Origin: Glaciecola sp947496235
GTDB lineage: Bacteria; Pseudomonadota; Gammaproteobacteria; Enterobacterales; Alteromonadaceae
Assembly (NCBI RefSeq): GCF_050306235.1
Contig: NZ_JBLWFH010000005.1
Location: 1-64,000 of the forward strand
Direction of reading: 5' to 3'
Length of the DNA stretch: 64,000 bases
Below the pieces are notes generated by a model. That model was not told the origin of the DNA. It did not search any database and saw only the letters and a list, made by a program, of their open reading frames with translations. Both the position numbers and the translations under genes were made by a program. Position 1 is the stretch's first letter; each line of letters starts with the position of its first letter. Positions 1 to 7,983 of the stretch are shown in pieces.

Positions 1-71
1 TAAGTTCCAAGGAGGTCGTGGCCTGCGCCACGATGACGATTCTTCGTAGTTAATTTCATTAGGACAGCAAT

Positions 72-102
72 TTGTCTCAATATGCCTCTGGCGCTTTGGG
101 GC
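72..102 (+). repeat. Left copy of a 31-bp inverted repeat framing vapBC
   Basis: This stretch starts TTGTCTCAATATGC and ends GGGGC, with CGCT between. Positions 858-888 carry the same sequence in inverted orientation, with mismatches confined mainly to a 6-bp and a 2-bp internal block. The similarity stops at both edges. The two copies bracket the vapBC pair and about 200 bp of non-coding DNA, as expected for ends of a small mobile or once-mobile unit, but no transposase lies between them. Confidence 0.6.
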
Positions 103-109
103 ATAATGA

Positions 110-478
110 TTACTGATCAAACATGACGTCAAATGACTTGGCTAGTTTTCTTAACTTCTTGTCATTTGTCCAAAGTCGAGTACCCCTGTCCAATACAACG
201 GAAGCAAGCAAAGCAAAATCAATAAACCCGCAACCTTTGCCATAAAGCTTATGTTCTTCAATGAAAGCTAACACTTCATCATGACTTGCAGTTTTTATAG
301 GTTTCAGAAGAGATAAGTCGTACAATGTTTGCTTTCTTGGCTCTGGAGGCGTGCCGCAAGCAATTTCAGCAATTACAAACGGATGACATAAAACGTTGTC
401 AGATTGGAGCAAGCCAATCAGCGTGTTATTTCCCATTTTAAAATGATTTACCCAAACAGAGGTGTCGACCAAAACCAA
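110..478 (-). CDS. vapC: PIN-domain ribonuclease toxin, VapC family
   Basis: This is a 122-residue PIN-domain protein and probable toxin of a type II toxin-antitoxin pair. PIN toxins are Mg-dependent endoribonucleases that usually cut tRNA or rRNA. The acidic pocket is visible: Asp5 in LVDTSVW, Glu38 in the AEIACG stretch, Asp87 in GFIDFALLAS and Asp105 in WTNDKKL. Length is normal for VapC. The likely start is TTG, nine bases after an AAGGA ribosome site, just after the antitoxin stop. The upstream neighbour is a ribbon-helix-helix antitoxin, so the two are co-transcribed in the usual antitoxin-first order. The cleavage target cannot be read from sequence. Confidence 0.9.
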   Translation of the reverse strand: MVLVDTSVWVNHFKMGNNTLIGLLQSDNVLCHPFVIAEIACGTPPEPRKQTLYDLSLLKPIKTASHDEVLAFIEEHKLYGKGCGFIDFALLASVVLDRGTRLWTNDKKLRKLAKSFDVMFDQ

Positions 479-483
479 ATTAC

Positions 484-675
484 TTAGTCCTTTCTTCTGG
501 GAACGTCATCTATAGCTGGAGATTTTCCAGCGAGGCTTGCCAAACGTTTTGCTGCTTGCACCCTTACGAAGGTTTGCATAGCTTCCCTTATAATGCTTGC
601 CTTATCGCTTGTGGGATCACAAAACTGAGCTGCTTTTTCAAAAAGCTCATCATCAATGCTTACGGTAGTTCTCAT
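484..675 (-). CDS. vapB: Ribbon-helix-helix antitoxin, VapB family
   Basis: This 63-residue protein opens with MRTTVSIDDELFEKA, a typical ribbon-helix-helix strand and first helix used for operator binding. A short charged C-terminal tail (to PRRKD) would wrap and block the PIN toxin. It has an ATG start with an AGAGGA ribosome site and ends five bases before vapC. Two palindromic elements directly upstream (689-726) are the likely sites at which the VapBC complex represses its own promoter. Family membership (VapB, DUF2191-like) is inferred from length, N-terminal motif and neighbour. Confidence 0.88.
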   Translation of the reverse strand: MRTTVSIDDELFEKAAQFCDPTSDKASIIREAMQTFVRVQAAKRLASLAGKSPAIDDVPRRKD

Positions 676-688
676 AACATCCTCTTAT

Positions 689-726
689 TATCATATCTGA
701 TGCATTAGGGTATCATGTTTGATGCA
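689..726 (-). promoter_or_regulatory. Candidate VapB operator: two palindromes 22 bp apart
   Basis: The 16-bp units TATCATATCTGATGCA (689-704) and TATCATGTTTGATGCA (711-726) are repeated 22 bp apart, about two helical turns. Each contains an ATCA/TGAT dyad. The pair lies 14-51 bp upstream of the vapB start, the normal position for autoregulatory sites of ribbon-helix-helix antitoxins. Confidence 0.6.
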
Positions 727-857
727 AAAGCGAGAGGTAAAATTTAAATTGCTAAAAGCTTTTGTCTGTAACAACTTTAATCAGGGGGGCAGCAGATCTG
801 CTAATCAATCACAACGGCCATTGAATCGAATAAACGATAACGGCGGCAACTGGCACC

Positions 858-888
858 GCCCCATAGCGTCAAGCGCATATTGAGACAA
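858..888 (-). repeat. Right copy of the inverted repeat framing vapBC
   Basis: Read on the minus strand this matches positions 72-102 (TTGTCTCAATATGC at the outer end, GGGGC at the inner end). The remainder of the 676-966 gap holds the vapB operator and otherwise no gene that I can support. Confidence 0.6.
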
Positions 889-966
889 GATACGGACGGT
901 CTGGCTTGCATTTTCATTTGTACCTAAGTGACACTACCGTTCCTTCACCTGCTGACGCGTTATGCA

Positions 967-1311
967 TCAATATACCGAAGGGTCTTCGCCGTCCCACAAA
1001 TTTAAATCTGTCAATATCTCAAAGGTTGCATAAGTAAAGTCATTCACACTCAGTGACACCGAATTACACATTCCAACAACAGACGTTTGGGTGTCTGGTC
1101 TTCGGATGTAACTGGTGTCTGTGCCGACCCAACCTCCGTTGTGGAAAAAATAACGACCATCGGTATTTTGCCCATTGGCGTAGTACCATTTTCCTTCGTC
1201 ACTCTCTGGCACATTCACATTTGGCTTGTTCATTAGCGCCATTAGCGCCTCAGGATCTTTGCCCAACTTAGGAGCATAGAAGTGATTATCCCTTTGTGAG
1301 CTGGCATCCAA
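967..1311 (-). pseudogene. C-terminal fragment of a beta-lactamase-like serine hydrolase
   Basis: Only about 114 residues are present. The stretch FFHNGGWVGTDTSYIRRPD followed by VVGMCNS resembles the end of class C beta-lactamase-related serine hydrolases, where an H-x-G motif replaces KTG and precedes a strand ending in an Asn. The N-terminal two thirds, including the SxxK nucleophile motif, is absent: reading upstream in frame there is one more codon and then a stop at 1315-1317, and no ATG is available. The fragment overlaps the 3' end of the neighbouring secreted-protein gene by 26 bp. I read it as a decayed remnant rather than a functional gene. Confidence 0.6.
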
Positions 1312-2545
1312 AGATTAAGTTTGTGACGCCTTGCATCTGGGTGCCCTTTGAATCCTTTTGAATACCAAGATCCAAGCTTTTATAGGATTTTTGATTACCA
1401 TTTTTTAATTCAACCATTGTAGGTTCACCTCCAAAAGCAGCTCCACCCTTTGGATCAAGAATTACGTAGCGTAGCTCACGCTCTTCAGCTCCGGTGAAAA
1501 AAAACTCATATGAACCCATCCACAATTGTTTTCGTTCAGTTGGTTGCATTAACTTGTCATCCGGCAATTGTTCTAAAAGTATTACGTGATAGAAGTAAGC
1601 GTGGCAGGTATTGATAAATCGAGTAAAGTAAACTCTTCCTAAAACGCTTATATCAAATTGCCCGTCTAGTTCAGAGTTAGAGGCTAATTCACCCTCCTGC
1701 TGGAAGATATCAATAAGCCTTTTGAAATCTGGAGAAAAAAAGCTAACTACGGGAGAGCGGCTACCGTCGTCTTCGTTGAATACCGACGATCTACCTATCA
1801 TCCCTACAAGCCGGGGTGAACCAAAAGTATTGGAGGTGACAAAACTGCCTTCCCGATTTTCCTCAGGGAATTGACAGTTTGCTTTTCCATAAAACTTATT
1901 GTTACCGACAACATCTACTTTGCATGCACTTTGCAGTTGCAATTGGTGATCATCAAAATTATCTTCGTCGGAATAATTACGGACAGTATAAAAATCCATA
2001 AATTTATTCAAGTTCTCAGTGGCAATACCTTTATCCATATTAAGTACAGGTACAAGTGGCAAGTCTTTGTCTTTTAAAGCCAATTTGTGACCTTGATGAA
2101 AATATAAAAATATAAATGGGTCTTTTAGAGACTGCGCATCATGCAATGGCTCTCCTTTTTTAACCGACTCTACGTAGGGCTTTAGATGTTTAGGAACTAA
2201 AACAGCGTTAGCAGCAGCGCTGTAAGCTGTTGCGGTCTTGTTAAAACCTAATTTAGTTTTGAATCCACCTGTATCAGAGCTTACCAAAAACAATTTGTTT
2301 GTTTGCTGTTTATCAGATTTCAAAAACAAACATTCTACAGGCGCTAACACCACGTTGGGACTAATCCATATACCTGTACATCGGGTTCGGTGGCTCTTAG
2401 TTAATCCTGCTTTAGTATTGAATGCTTCAATAAACACGGCGTTTTTTGTGAAAACATTTTTATTGGAGTAAACGGGTTCCGCTGCGAATAACCCATTGAC
2501 TAAAGACCCAAAAACAATCAAAACGACGAACAACTTATACATCAA
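1286..2545 (-). CDS. Secreted degenerate trypsin-like protein
   Basis: This 419-residue protein has an N-terminal signal peptide (MMYKLFVVLIVFGSLVNGLFAAEP). The segment CTGIWISPNVVLAPVECL (about residues 56-73) has the layout of the trypsin-fold block that normally reads C-G-x-x-I-x-x-x-x-V-L-T-A-A-H-C, but the catalytic His position holds Glu71. A later block, GSFVTSNTFGSPRLVGMIG, resembles the region around the catalytic Ser without a clean GDSGGP motif. It is therefore probably a non-catalytic trypsin-like protein of the periplasm or exterior. The C-terminal third, from about residue 290, is not recognised. It sits alone on its strand next to a beta-lactamase-like remnant. The fold assignment is inference; the secretion signal is clear. 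Confidence 0.55.
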   Translation of the reverse strand: MMYKLFVVLIVFGSLVNGLFAAEPVYSNKNVFTKNAVFIEAFNTKAGLTKSHRTRCTGIWISPNVVLAPVECLFLKSDKQQTNKLFLVSSDTGGFKTKLGFNKTATAYSAAANAVLVPKHLKPYVESVKKGEPLHDAQSLKDPFIFLYFHQGHKLALKDKDLPLVPVLNMDKGIATENLNKFMDFYTVRNYSDEDNFDDHQLQLQSACKVDVVGNNKFYGKANCQFPEENREGSFVTSNTFGSPRLVGMIGRSSVFNEDDGSRSPVVSFFSPDFKRLIDIFQQEGELASNSELDGQFDISVLGRVYFTRFINTCHAYFYHVILLEQLPDDKLMQPTERKQLWMGSYEFFFTGAEERELRYVILDPKGGAAFGGEPTMVELKNGNQKSYKSLDLGIQKDSKGTQMQGVTNLIFGCQLTKG

Positions 2546-2730
2546 TTACTCCCTACCTCGCTTACTCACATAAATGATACCACCAAAAATGCATAAAATT
2601 AATTGACGGGAAGCAGTTTGAAAAGACGGCTTTGGTGTTAAATGACCAAAATAGTACTGAGATTATTCACAAAACACCTGTAATATATTTATGCCATCAT
2701 TTAAATTTTGTTTATAGGTTAATCCACATC

Positions 2731-3909
2731 ATGAGAGTCGTCTTTTTATCCCTTCTCTTTCTTTTGTTTCAACAGATTGCCTTTGCCACTGAAGTGCGAG
2801 TTGCGGCTTTTAATGTCAGTATGGAGGCTACTAATTATCAGTCGCAAGAAACTGAGCAATCAATAGAGCCTAGCCAGCAACTTTTACAGCATCTAAAAAC
2901 GGGTGAGCATCAACAAATTAAGAATATTGCAGAGATCATTCAGCGGGTGCGTCCGGATATAATATTACTGAATGAGTTTGATTATTATGCCGATGTTTCT
3001 CCTTCGGCATTGTCATTATTTGTCACCCATTACTTGCAAGTTAGTCAATCAGGGCAGGCCCCTATTGATTATCAGTATCAATACATTGCGCCGGTCAACA
3101 CAGGTGAGCCGACGCCCTTTGATTTAGATAATGATGGCAAGGCAAGTGGTAATGGGGCTGATGCTTATGGTTACGGACTTTATCCTGGGCACTATGGCAT
3201 GGCGTTGTTATCTCGTTACCCAATAAAGATGGAGGATATCCGCACTTTTCAATATTTTCGTTGGGTAGATATGCCAGGCGCATTAAAACCAGTGGATCCG
3301 TCGTCAGAACAGCCTTGGTATAATGACGAGGAATGGCAAGCAATGCGCTTAAGTTCAAAATCTCATTGGGATATTCCCATCGAGATTGATGGAAAAACTG
3401 TGCACGTGTTGGCCATGCATCCTACTCCTCCAGGTTTCGATGGACCAGAAGATCGCAACGGCAAACGCAACCATGATGAAATTCGCTTAATGGCAGATTA
3501 TCTAACCGCAGATTCTTCTTCCTATATCTATGATGACAAAAAGGCTTTCGGCGGAATAAAAGGGCAACGATTTGTGCTGGTGGGTGATTTTAATGCAGCG
3601 GATATAGGCGATAAACATCGCCCCGGCGTTATCGAACAACTCACCGAGCATCCTTTGGTTGATGCTTCGCTTGTACCCACAAGCAAAGGTGGCGCAAATG
3701 CCAGTGAAGAAGAATTCAGCAATAGATACACTGCTTATTGGGGCGCGCGTGCCGATTACGTTTTGCCGTCTGCATTTGGATTCAAGGCGAAAGATGCTGG
3801 TGTATTTTGGCCAGAACAAAAATCTTCCTTATATCGACTAGTAAAAGATAGGAAAAGTAGCTCTGACCACAGATTAGTATGGATGGATTTAATCTTGAAA
3901 GATGATTAA
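2731..3909 (+). CDS. Secreted endonuclease/exonuclease/phosphatase-family hydrolase
   Basis: The product has 392 residues starting at ATG 2731; an in-frame TTG at 2632 would put a non-signal stretch before the obvious signal peptide MRVVFLSLLFLLFQQIAFA. The catalytic layout of the EEP (DNase I-like) superfamily is visible: Asn in VAAFNVS, Glu in ILLNEFDYY, His in AMHPTPP, Asp/Asn in LVGDFNAAD and the terminal SSDHRLVWMDL. Such proteins cleave phosphodiester or phosphomonoester bonds with a divalent metal. The substrate is unknown; a periplasmic or extracellular phosphate-scavenging role is likely. Its stop lies three bases from the end of the convergent PhoX-like gene, another phosphatase-class protein. 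Confidence 0.8.
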   Translation: MRVVFLSLLFLLFQQIAFATEVRVAAFNVSMEATNYQSQETEQSIEPSQQLLQHLKTGEHQQIKNIAEIIQRVRPDIILLNEFDYYADVSPSALSLFVTHYLQVSQSGQAPIDYQYQYIAPVNTGEPTPFDLDNDGKASGNGADAYGYGLYPGHYGMALLSRYPIKMEDIRTFQYFRWVDMPGALKPVDPSSEQPWYNDEEWQAMRLSSKSHWDIPIEIDGKTVHVLAMHPTPPGFDGPEDRNGKRNHDEIRLMADYLTADSSSYIYDDKKAFGGIKGQRFVLVGDFNAADIGDKHRPGVIEQLTEHPLVDASLVPTSKGGANASEEEFSNRYTAYWGARADYVLPSAFGFKAKDAGVFWPEQKSSLYRLVKDRKSSSDHRLVWMDLILKDD

Positions 3910-3911
3910 AC

Positions 3912-5306
3912 CTAACTTAGCTCATCAAATATATGCCACGGACCAGTAATTGCCACTGTCCTGGTGGGCGAATATAAATTCACAAACATAACGGAGCCAT
4001 CAGGTGAAAAACATGCGCCTGCTGGTTCTGTTTGCCATCTTACCCTAGCAAAGTCAAACAGTTGACCCGAAGGCGTGACGAGTTTTAGGTTATTGTGAAC
4101 TTCATCCAGATATTGATCTTCGCACACAATCAAATGCCCCGAAGGTGTAATGACCAAGTTGTCACCAAAGTTCAGGGATGAAGGCGAATCGCTCTCTACA
4201 AATAGTTGTAAGACTCCAGGATTGTCTTGTTCCTTGTCTGTACCTTCATCGGTTGATGGAAGATAGCGCATTATTTGACCGAGTTTTTTATTGCCGCCAC
4301 TAGTGCAACAAAAATAGAGTTCTGACTTATCAGGATCATCTGAAAAGTAAATACCTTCTCCGCGAGCAAACAGCGCAGCCCCTTGCTCGTGACCTCTTAA
4401 CCTAAGGTCATCTTCGGGACTTTTTACATTGTCTAAAGTAATCCATTCACAGGTATAATCTGTGTCGGGTTGCATTTGGACTTGTTCCCAGTTGCGGGTA
4501 TCAAACTTGGCCTTTCCTTTTATTGCTAGTGCTTGTAGAGTTCCGCCTGCATGCAAATTGGTCTTTTCGTTTGGAATAAATCGATAAAGCAAACTATCCC
4601 AGCGGTCTTCGGTTAAGTAAACAATGCCTGTTTTGGGATCTATACAAGCAGCTTCATGATTGAATCTCCCCATGTCTACTATAGGCTTGGGTTCTACAAG
4701 TCCATTGGCTTGCGATGGTACTTCAAACACATACCCGTGTTCTTTGTTGATTAAATCAGAAGGTGTTGCAACCGACTCTTCACATGTGAGCCAAGCGTTC
4801 CAAGGTGTTTTTCCACCAGCACAGTTTCGAATGGTGCCAAGGAGTGACATGTATTCTTTTTCTACTTTCTGGGTTTTTAGATTATAAACAATATTCGATG
4901 TGCCACCGGGCAAAGGGCTCGCATCCGAATAATGATCATAGGCTTGAAGATTTGTTACGTCGATTTTTGCGCTTTCTACTTTAATTCCTTTATCGTGTTT
5001 TAATTCATGATTTCTAACCAATATTACCCGATCATCATCCAGCTTAAAGCAGCCCATTCCATCTGCACTATCAGGCACTGTAAAGCCATCGCTCATAGAA
5101 TTACCCAACTGCGAAATGATTTGATAACTAAATCCTTCGGGTAAATCTAACATACCCTTTGGGTCGGGTATCAGATATTCAGCAGTGAATAACTTTGCAA
5201 CCTTGGTATTAAGCACTTTCTTTTCAGCGCTTGTAAGATGGGTAGCAAGACCTGATAGCGCAATGGCTAACATGCCTTTATTAAAATTTCTTCGGGTGAT
5301 TGTCAT
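3912..5306 (-). CDS. PhoX/DUF839-family protein exported by Tat
   Basis: This 464-residue protein belongs to the PhoX-like (DUF839) beta-propeller family, whose founding members are Ca/Fe-dependent alkaline phosphatases. I chose ATG 5306 because it gives MTITRRNFNKGMLAIALSGLA, a twin-arginine signal; the upstream in-frame starts at 5348 and 5378 add about 14 or 24 residues before it and have no ribosome site. Family features seen are GTIRNCAGGKTPWNAWLTCEE, NHEAACIDPKTGIVYLTEDR, YFCCTSGGNKKLGQIMRY and GDNLVITPSGHLIVCEDQ. Cofactor assembly before export would explain Tat use. Phosphatase activity is not certain, because many DUF839 proteins are uncharacterised. Confidence 0.8.
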   Translation of the reverse strand: MTITRRNFNKGMLAIALSGLATHLTSAEKKVLNTKVAKLFTAEYLIPDPKGMLDLPEGFSYQIISQLGNSMSDGFTVPDSADGMGCFKLDDDRVILVRNHELKHDKGIKVESAKIDVTNLQAYDHYSDASPLPGGTSNIVYNLKTQKVEKEYMSLLGTIRNCAGGKTPWNAWLTCEESVATPSDLINKEHGYVFEVPSQANGLVEPKPIVDMGRFNHEAACIDPKTGIVYLTEDRWDSLLYRFIPNEKTNLHAGGTLQALAIKGKAKFDTRNWEQVQMQPDTDYTCEWITLDNVKSPEDDLRLRGHEQGAALFARGEGIYFSDDPDKSELYFCCTSGGNKKLGQIMRYLPSTDEGTDKEQDNPGVLQLFVESDSPSSLNFGDNLVITPSGHLIVCEDQYLDEVHNNLKLVTPSGQLFDFARVRWQTEPAGACFSPDGSVMFVNLYSPTRTVAITGPWHIFDELS

Positions 5307-5464
5307 AGGTTTATCGCTAAATGTTGCGTTATAAAAATTTTTCGCCATTAATGACGTTATAAAGCAATAAAGCGACACAATGCAAGGAGGGTAATAAAAA
5401 CTTAATATTATTACCCAAGTGAATTGATTGAATGAACGTGGACTTTACTCTATGCGACCAAAGC

Positions 5465-5746
5465 TCAGTCTAATGTCGCAATCTCAAGCTCTAGGTCTTG
5501 TTCAAAAGATTTTGTAATGGTTTTTATCTCACTGATGAGGTTGAGTTCAATTTTGGCAAAAATTCCAGGCATCGAAATAAGCTTAATAAACTCACCATTA
5601 ACGCAAAGTTTTTCGAGTGAATCATTTAGCGTAAACGTCCTTTCATTCGCGTTGTATCCTATGTAGGGACTGTGTAAGGGCTGTATTTTAATAAGAACGT
5701 CGGAGTTGGATGAACTGTTGAGAACTATATCACTTGTAGTGGTCAA
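5465..5746 (-). pseudogene. Unrecognised ORF cut at its 5' end by an IS remnant
   Basis: About 93 residues can be read (DIVLNSSSNSDVLIKI near the start, ending ELEIATLD). No family is recognised. The only starts are TTG codons inside or at the edge of the IS3-type transposase remnant, and the frame runs into that element until a stop at 5765. The likeliest reading is the 3' end of a gene whose 5' portion was displaced by the insertion sequence. A real short protein cannot be excluded. Confidence 0.35.
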
Positions 5747-6180
5747 GTGTTTTTGGCCACGGGTTTATAGTAATTCCAATATCTCTTTTCTGATTCATTT
5801 GGCGTCAAACTACCATTGTATGAATGCGGTCTGCTCTCACTGTAATAGCCAATAATATAATCATTGATTTTACGCTTTGCTTCATCGAAGCTTTTGTATC
5901 CAACCGTCGGGATCCATTCCGATTTTAAACTCCTAAAAAATCGCTCCATAGGGCTATTATCCCAACAATTTCCTCGACGACTCATACTTTGCGTCAGCCT
6001 GTATCGCCATATTAATTGTCGGAATTGACGACTTGTATAGTGACAGCCCTGATCCGAGTGAAACATTACATTCTTAGGCTTTCCTCGACTTTCGTACGCC
6101 ATAATTAATGCTTGGCATGTTAGATTACTGTCAGGCGAGTGGCTCATTGTACAGCCCACAGGTTTTCGTGAAAACAATAG
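5743..6180 (-). mobile_element. Truncated IS3-family transposase (orfB, IS51-like)
   Basis: The reading frame gives roughly the last 145 residues of an IS3-family orfB. It begins at FSRKPVGCTMSHSPDSNLT and continues through MAYESRGKPKNVMFHSDQG, SMSRRGNCWDNSPMERFF and SLKSEWIP to a stop at 5743-5745. The second Asp (HSDQG) and the Glu (MERFF) of the DDE triad are present. The first Asp and the whole orfA are absent. Sequence upstream of about 6180 no longer encodes transposase, so the element is truncated and cannot move on its own. The 3' end abuts a truncated unknown ORF. Confidence 0.85.
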
Positions 6181-6266
6181 ACATTCTCTCTGAACAATTA
6201 ACAATAACCTACTATACTTACCCAAAACAAACCAGCAGGAACGCTATTCCAATCAAAAGGACTTAC

Positions 6267-6389
6267 ATGCCCACCCCAAAACAAAAATCCATCGCTATAT
6301 TCAAAGCCATCCTGTTCTGGGTGGTGTTTCTCAAATTTGACGAACTCACTTGGCGCGATTTGGGAATGGTACCTAACCGATATTCTTAG
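6267..6389 (+). CDS. Possible 40-residue protein, unrecognised
   Basis: An ATG at 6267 follows AAAAGGA with a five-base gap, and a TATACT-like -10 element lies about 50 bp upstream. The product would begin MPTPKQKSIAIFKAILFWVV and end DLGMVPNRYS, with one short hydrophobic stretch. No family is recognised. It lies in the 6226-6695 gap, which otherwise shows only AT-rich sequence and no further supportable gene. The good ribosome site is the only positive evidence; it may be a chance ORF or the remains of a larger gene. Confidence 0.25.
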   Translation: MPTPKQKSIAIFKAILFWVVFLKFDELTWRDLGMVPNRYS

Positions 6390-6695
6390 CTCAAATTCGT
6401 AGTTTCTCTGCTTATAGGTATTTTGTTTTTATGTGGTTTACTATCTATTAACGCCTATTACCATAATGCCTATTGAAGGAAAAAACGTCCTTACTTCTCT
6501 TATCCTGATTTTATTAGTTTTTATCGCGTAAGGCACCACAACTCTTCAACTTCTATTATTGGTGGATGGCGTGTTGCTGGTGGAATATTATTTACGTGTC
6601 GTTCGGCCTAAGCAAAACAACTGAAACCAGTCACTTACTTTGTAAATAACAAAAATGGAGTATAATGAAAATTATCATACCGAAAAACGAGCTTT

Positions 6696-7415
6696 ATGAA
6701 TAATCTATATTATATTGAAGAGTCTGCGTACGATGAATCTACCGACGTTAGCGAACCGCTGGTGGGCGAAAAAAGTAACCTTCAAGATGAAGTGAAAGAA
6801 AATTTTAGAGATAACGTATTTTCAGTGCTTCGCAATACATTTCCCAGCCGCGAGCGTGAATCTTTAGTTGAAAAGCAACAGGATCAAAATGCCCATGATA
6901 TTGTTGCTAAAAATCTACAAGCGTATTTTTCAGAACTTTCTAATACTGAGCAATTCTCAAATAAAACAATCACATTATTTGAAAGCTTGGCCAATATAGA
7001 AAACTCTACTGACTACCGTGAATCATTAGAAAAAATAATGACAACACATGACCTCATTAGCAAAAGGCTCGATAACGCTGTTGAAGTAGATTTTAAAGCT
7101 TACTTGCCGAAAAAGGCGCCTATTTTATATAAAGACTGGAAGAAAAAGAACAAGGGTAAAACCGCGCTTGATTGCTTGCACGAGCTTTATGGTGATTACT
7201 TACAACTAGGAGTTTTGTTTCAAGATGATTTAGGGGGCAAAGAAGGACTAGATCCTAGTTTAAATGCCGCACTGAAAACCTATTGTGCAAAGCATCAGCT
7301 CGTCCTTTCGGACATACTTCCTCCGAAAAGTGCTCGAATTGAAAAACTTATAAACAAATTGGATATGAATAAAGCAATATTTATCAATAACTTATATAAT
7401 AAATCCAGAAAATAA
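6696..7415 (+). CDS. Hypothetical cytosolic helical protein
   Basis: This 239-residue protein has no signal peptide or membrane segment. Composition is strongly charged and helix-favouring, with long stretches rich in Glu, Lys and Asn. The central block VDFKAYLPKKAPILYKDWKKK and the Cys-containing helix TALDCLHELYGDYLQLG stand out but match nothing I recognise. It has an ATG start with only weak ribosome-site sequence. It is the first gene after the IS remnant, on the same strand as the DUF4407-like cassette and separated from it by 184 bp, so it may be part of the same acquired block. Function unknown. Confidence 0.6.
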   Translation: MNNLYYIEESAYDESTDVSEPLVGEKSNLQDEVKENFRDNVFSVLRNTFPSRERESLVEKQQDQNAHDIVAKNLQAYFSELSNTEQFSNKTITLFESLANIENSTDYRESLEKIMTTHDLISKRLDNAVEVDFKAYLPKKAPILYKDWKKKNKGKTALDCLHELYGDYLQLGVLFQDDLGGKEGLDPSLNAALKTYCAKHQLVLSDILPPKSARIEKLINKLDMNKAIFINNLYNKSRK

Positions 7416-7599
7416 CAAATTTAACCTTAAATTAGTTATTTACAAGTATTCAATTTTCCCCTACCGTAAAAGCGTAGCTAGAAATTAGCTGCGAGGTTTG
7501 TATTTGTTGCTGTAACAAATTTGACCCGTCTTAACGCAAAGGCTTCTCGAAGCTCACATAACTAACCAGAAACACACTGTTGTTTTAGGGAGATGTTAG

Positions 7600-7983
7600 A
7601 TGTTGAAACTTACTTCCATTTTTATGGGTTTATTGGTCTTGATCGTGGGGTTGTTCTTTTATCTCGAAGACTCACCGTCAGAATTGCTACTCACCTTTTC
7701 AGCTGAAACTATTGCTGATATTCAAACCAAATCCAGTGAATTTCACAACCAAAGCGTTACTGTGCAAGGCGTCGTAGGAAAGCGCCTCGGTTTTCTTGGA
7801 AGTGGGATGTACTACTTAGATGATGGAACCGACAGTATTTTGATAATGACATCAAAAGCATTACCGGCTACCGGCAGCAAAGTCATCGTACAGGGCGTTG
7901 TAAACCAGACATTCTCGTTTGGGGACAATCAAGTGGTTGTCATTGTAGAAGCCACAAATTCAGATGATGTAGGGGAAATCTAA
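7600..7983 (+). CDS. Membrane-anchored OB-fold protein
   Basis: This 127-residue protein has an N-terminal membrane anchor (MLKLTSIFMGLLVLIVGLFFYL) and then one small beta domain. The pattern SVTVQGVVGKRLGFLGSGMY, YLDDGTDSILIMTS, SKVIVQGVVNQTFSFGDNQV is that of an OB-fold of the tRNA_anti-like or stress-induced periplasmic kind. The domain would face the periplasm. It starts at ATG with AGGGAG seven bases upstream. Its stop codon overlaps the next start by one base, so it is translationally coupled to the large coiled-coil membrane protein. The binding partner is unknown. Confidence 0.65.
   Translation: MLKLTSIFMGLLVLIVGLFFYLEDSPSELLLTFSAETIADIQTKSSEFHNQSVTVQGVVGKRLGFLGSGMYYLDDGTDSILIMTSKALPATGSKVIVQGVVNQTFSFGDNQVVVIVEATNSDDVGEI

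Noticed and set aside
1..53. Possible 3' end of a plus-strand gene at the left edge
   Set aside because: Two plus frames stay open to stops at about 49 and 53, giving tails of about 15 residues with no family evidence, so neither can be preferred. A small hairpin (TCGTGGC/GCCACGA, 16-33) also lies here.
72..888. vapBC as an integron gene cassette with attC sites
   Set aside because: The flanking repeats are in inverted, not direct, orientation and no GTTRRRY core or integrase is seen.
2632..2730. N-terminal extension of the EEP-family protein from TTG 2632
   Set aside because: It would place about 33 non-signal residues before a perfect signal peptide starting at ATG 2731.
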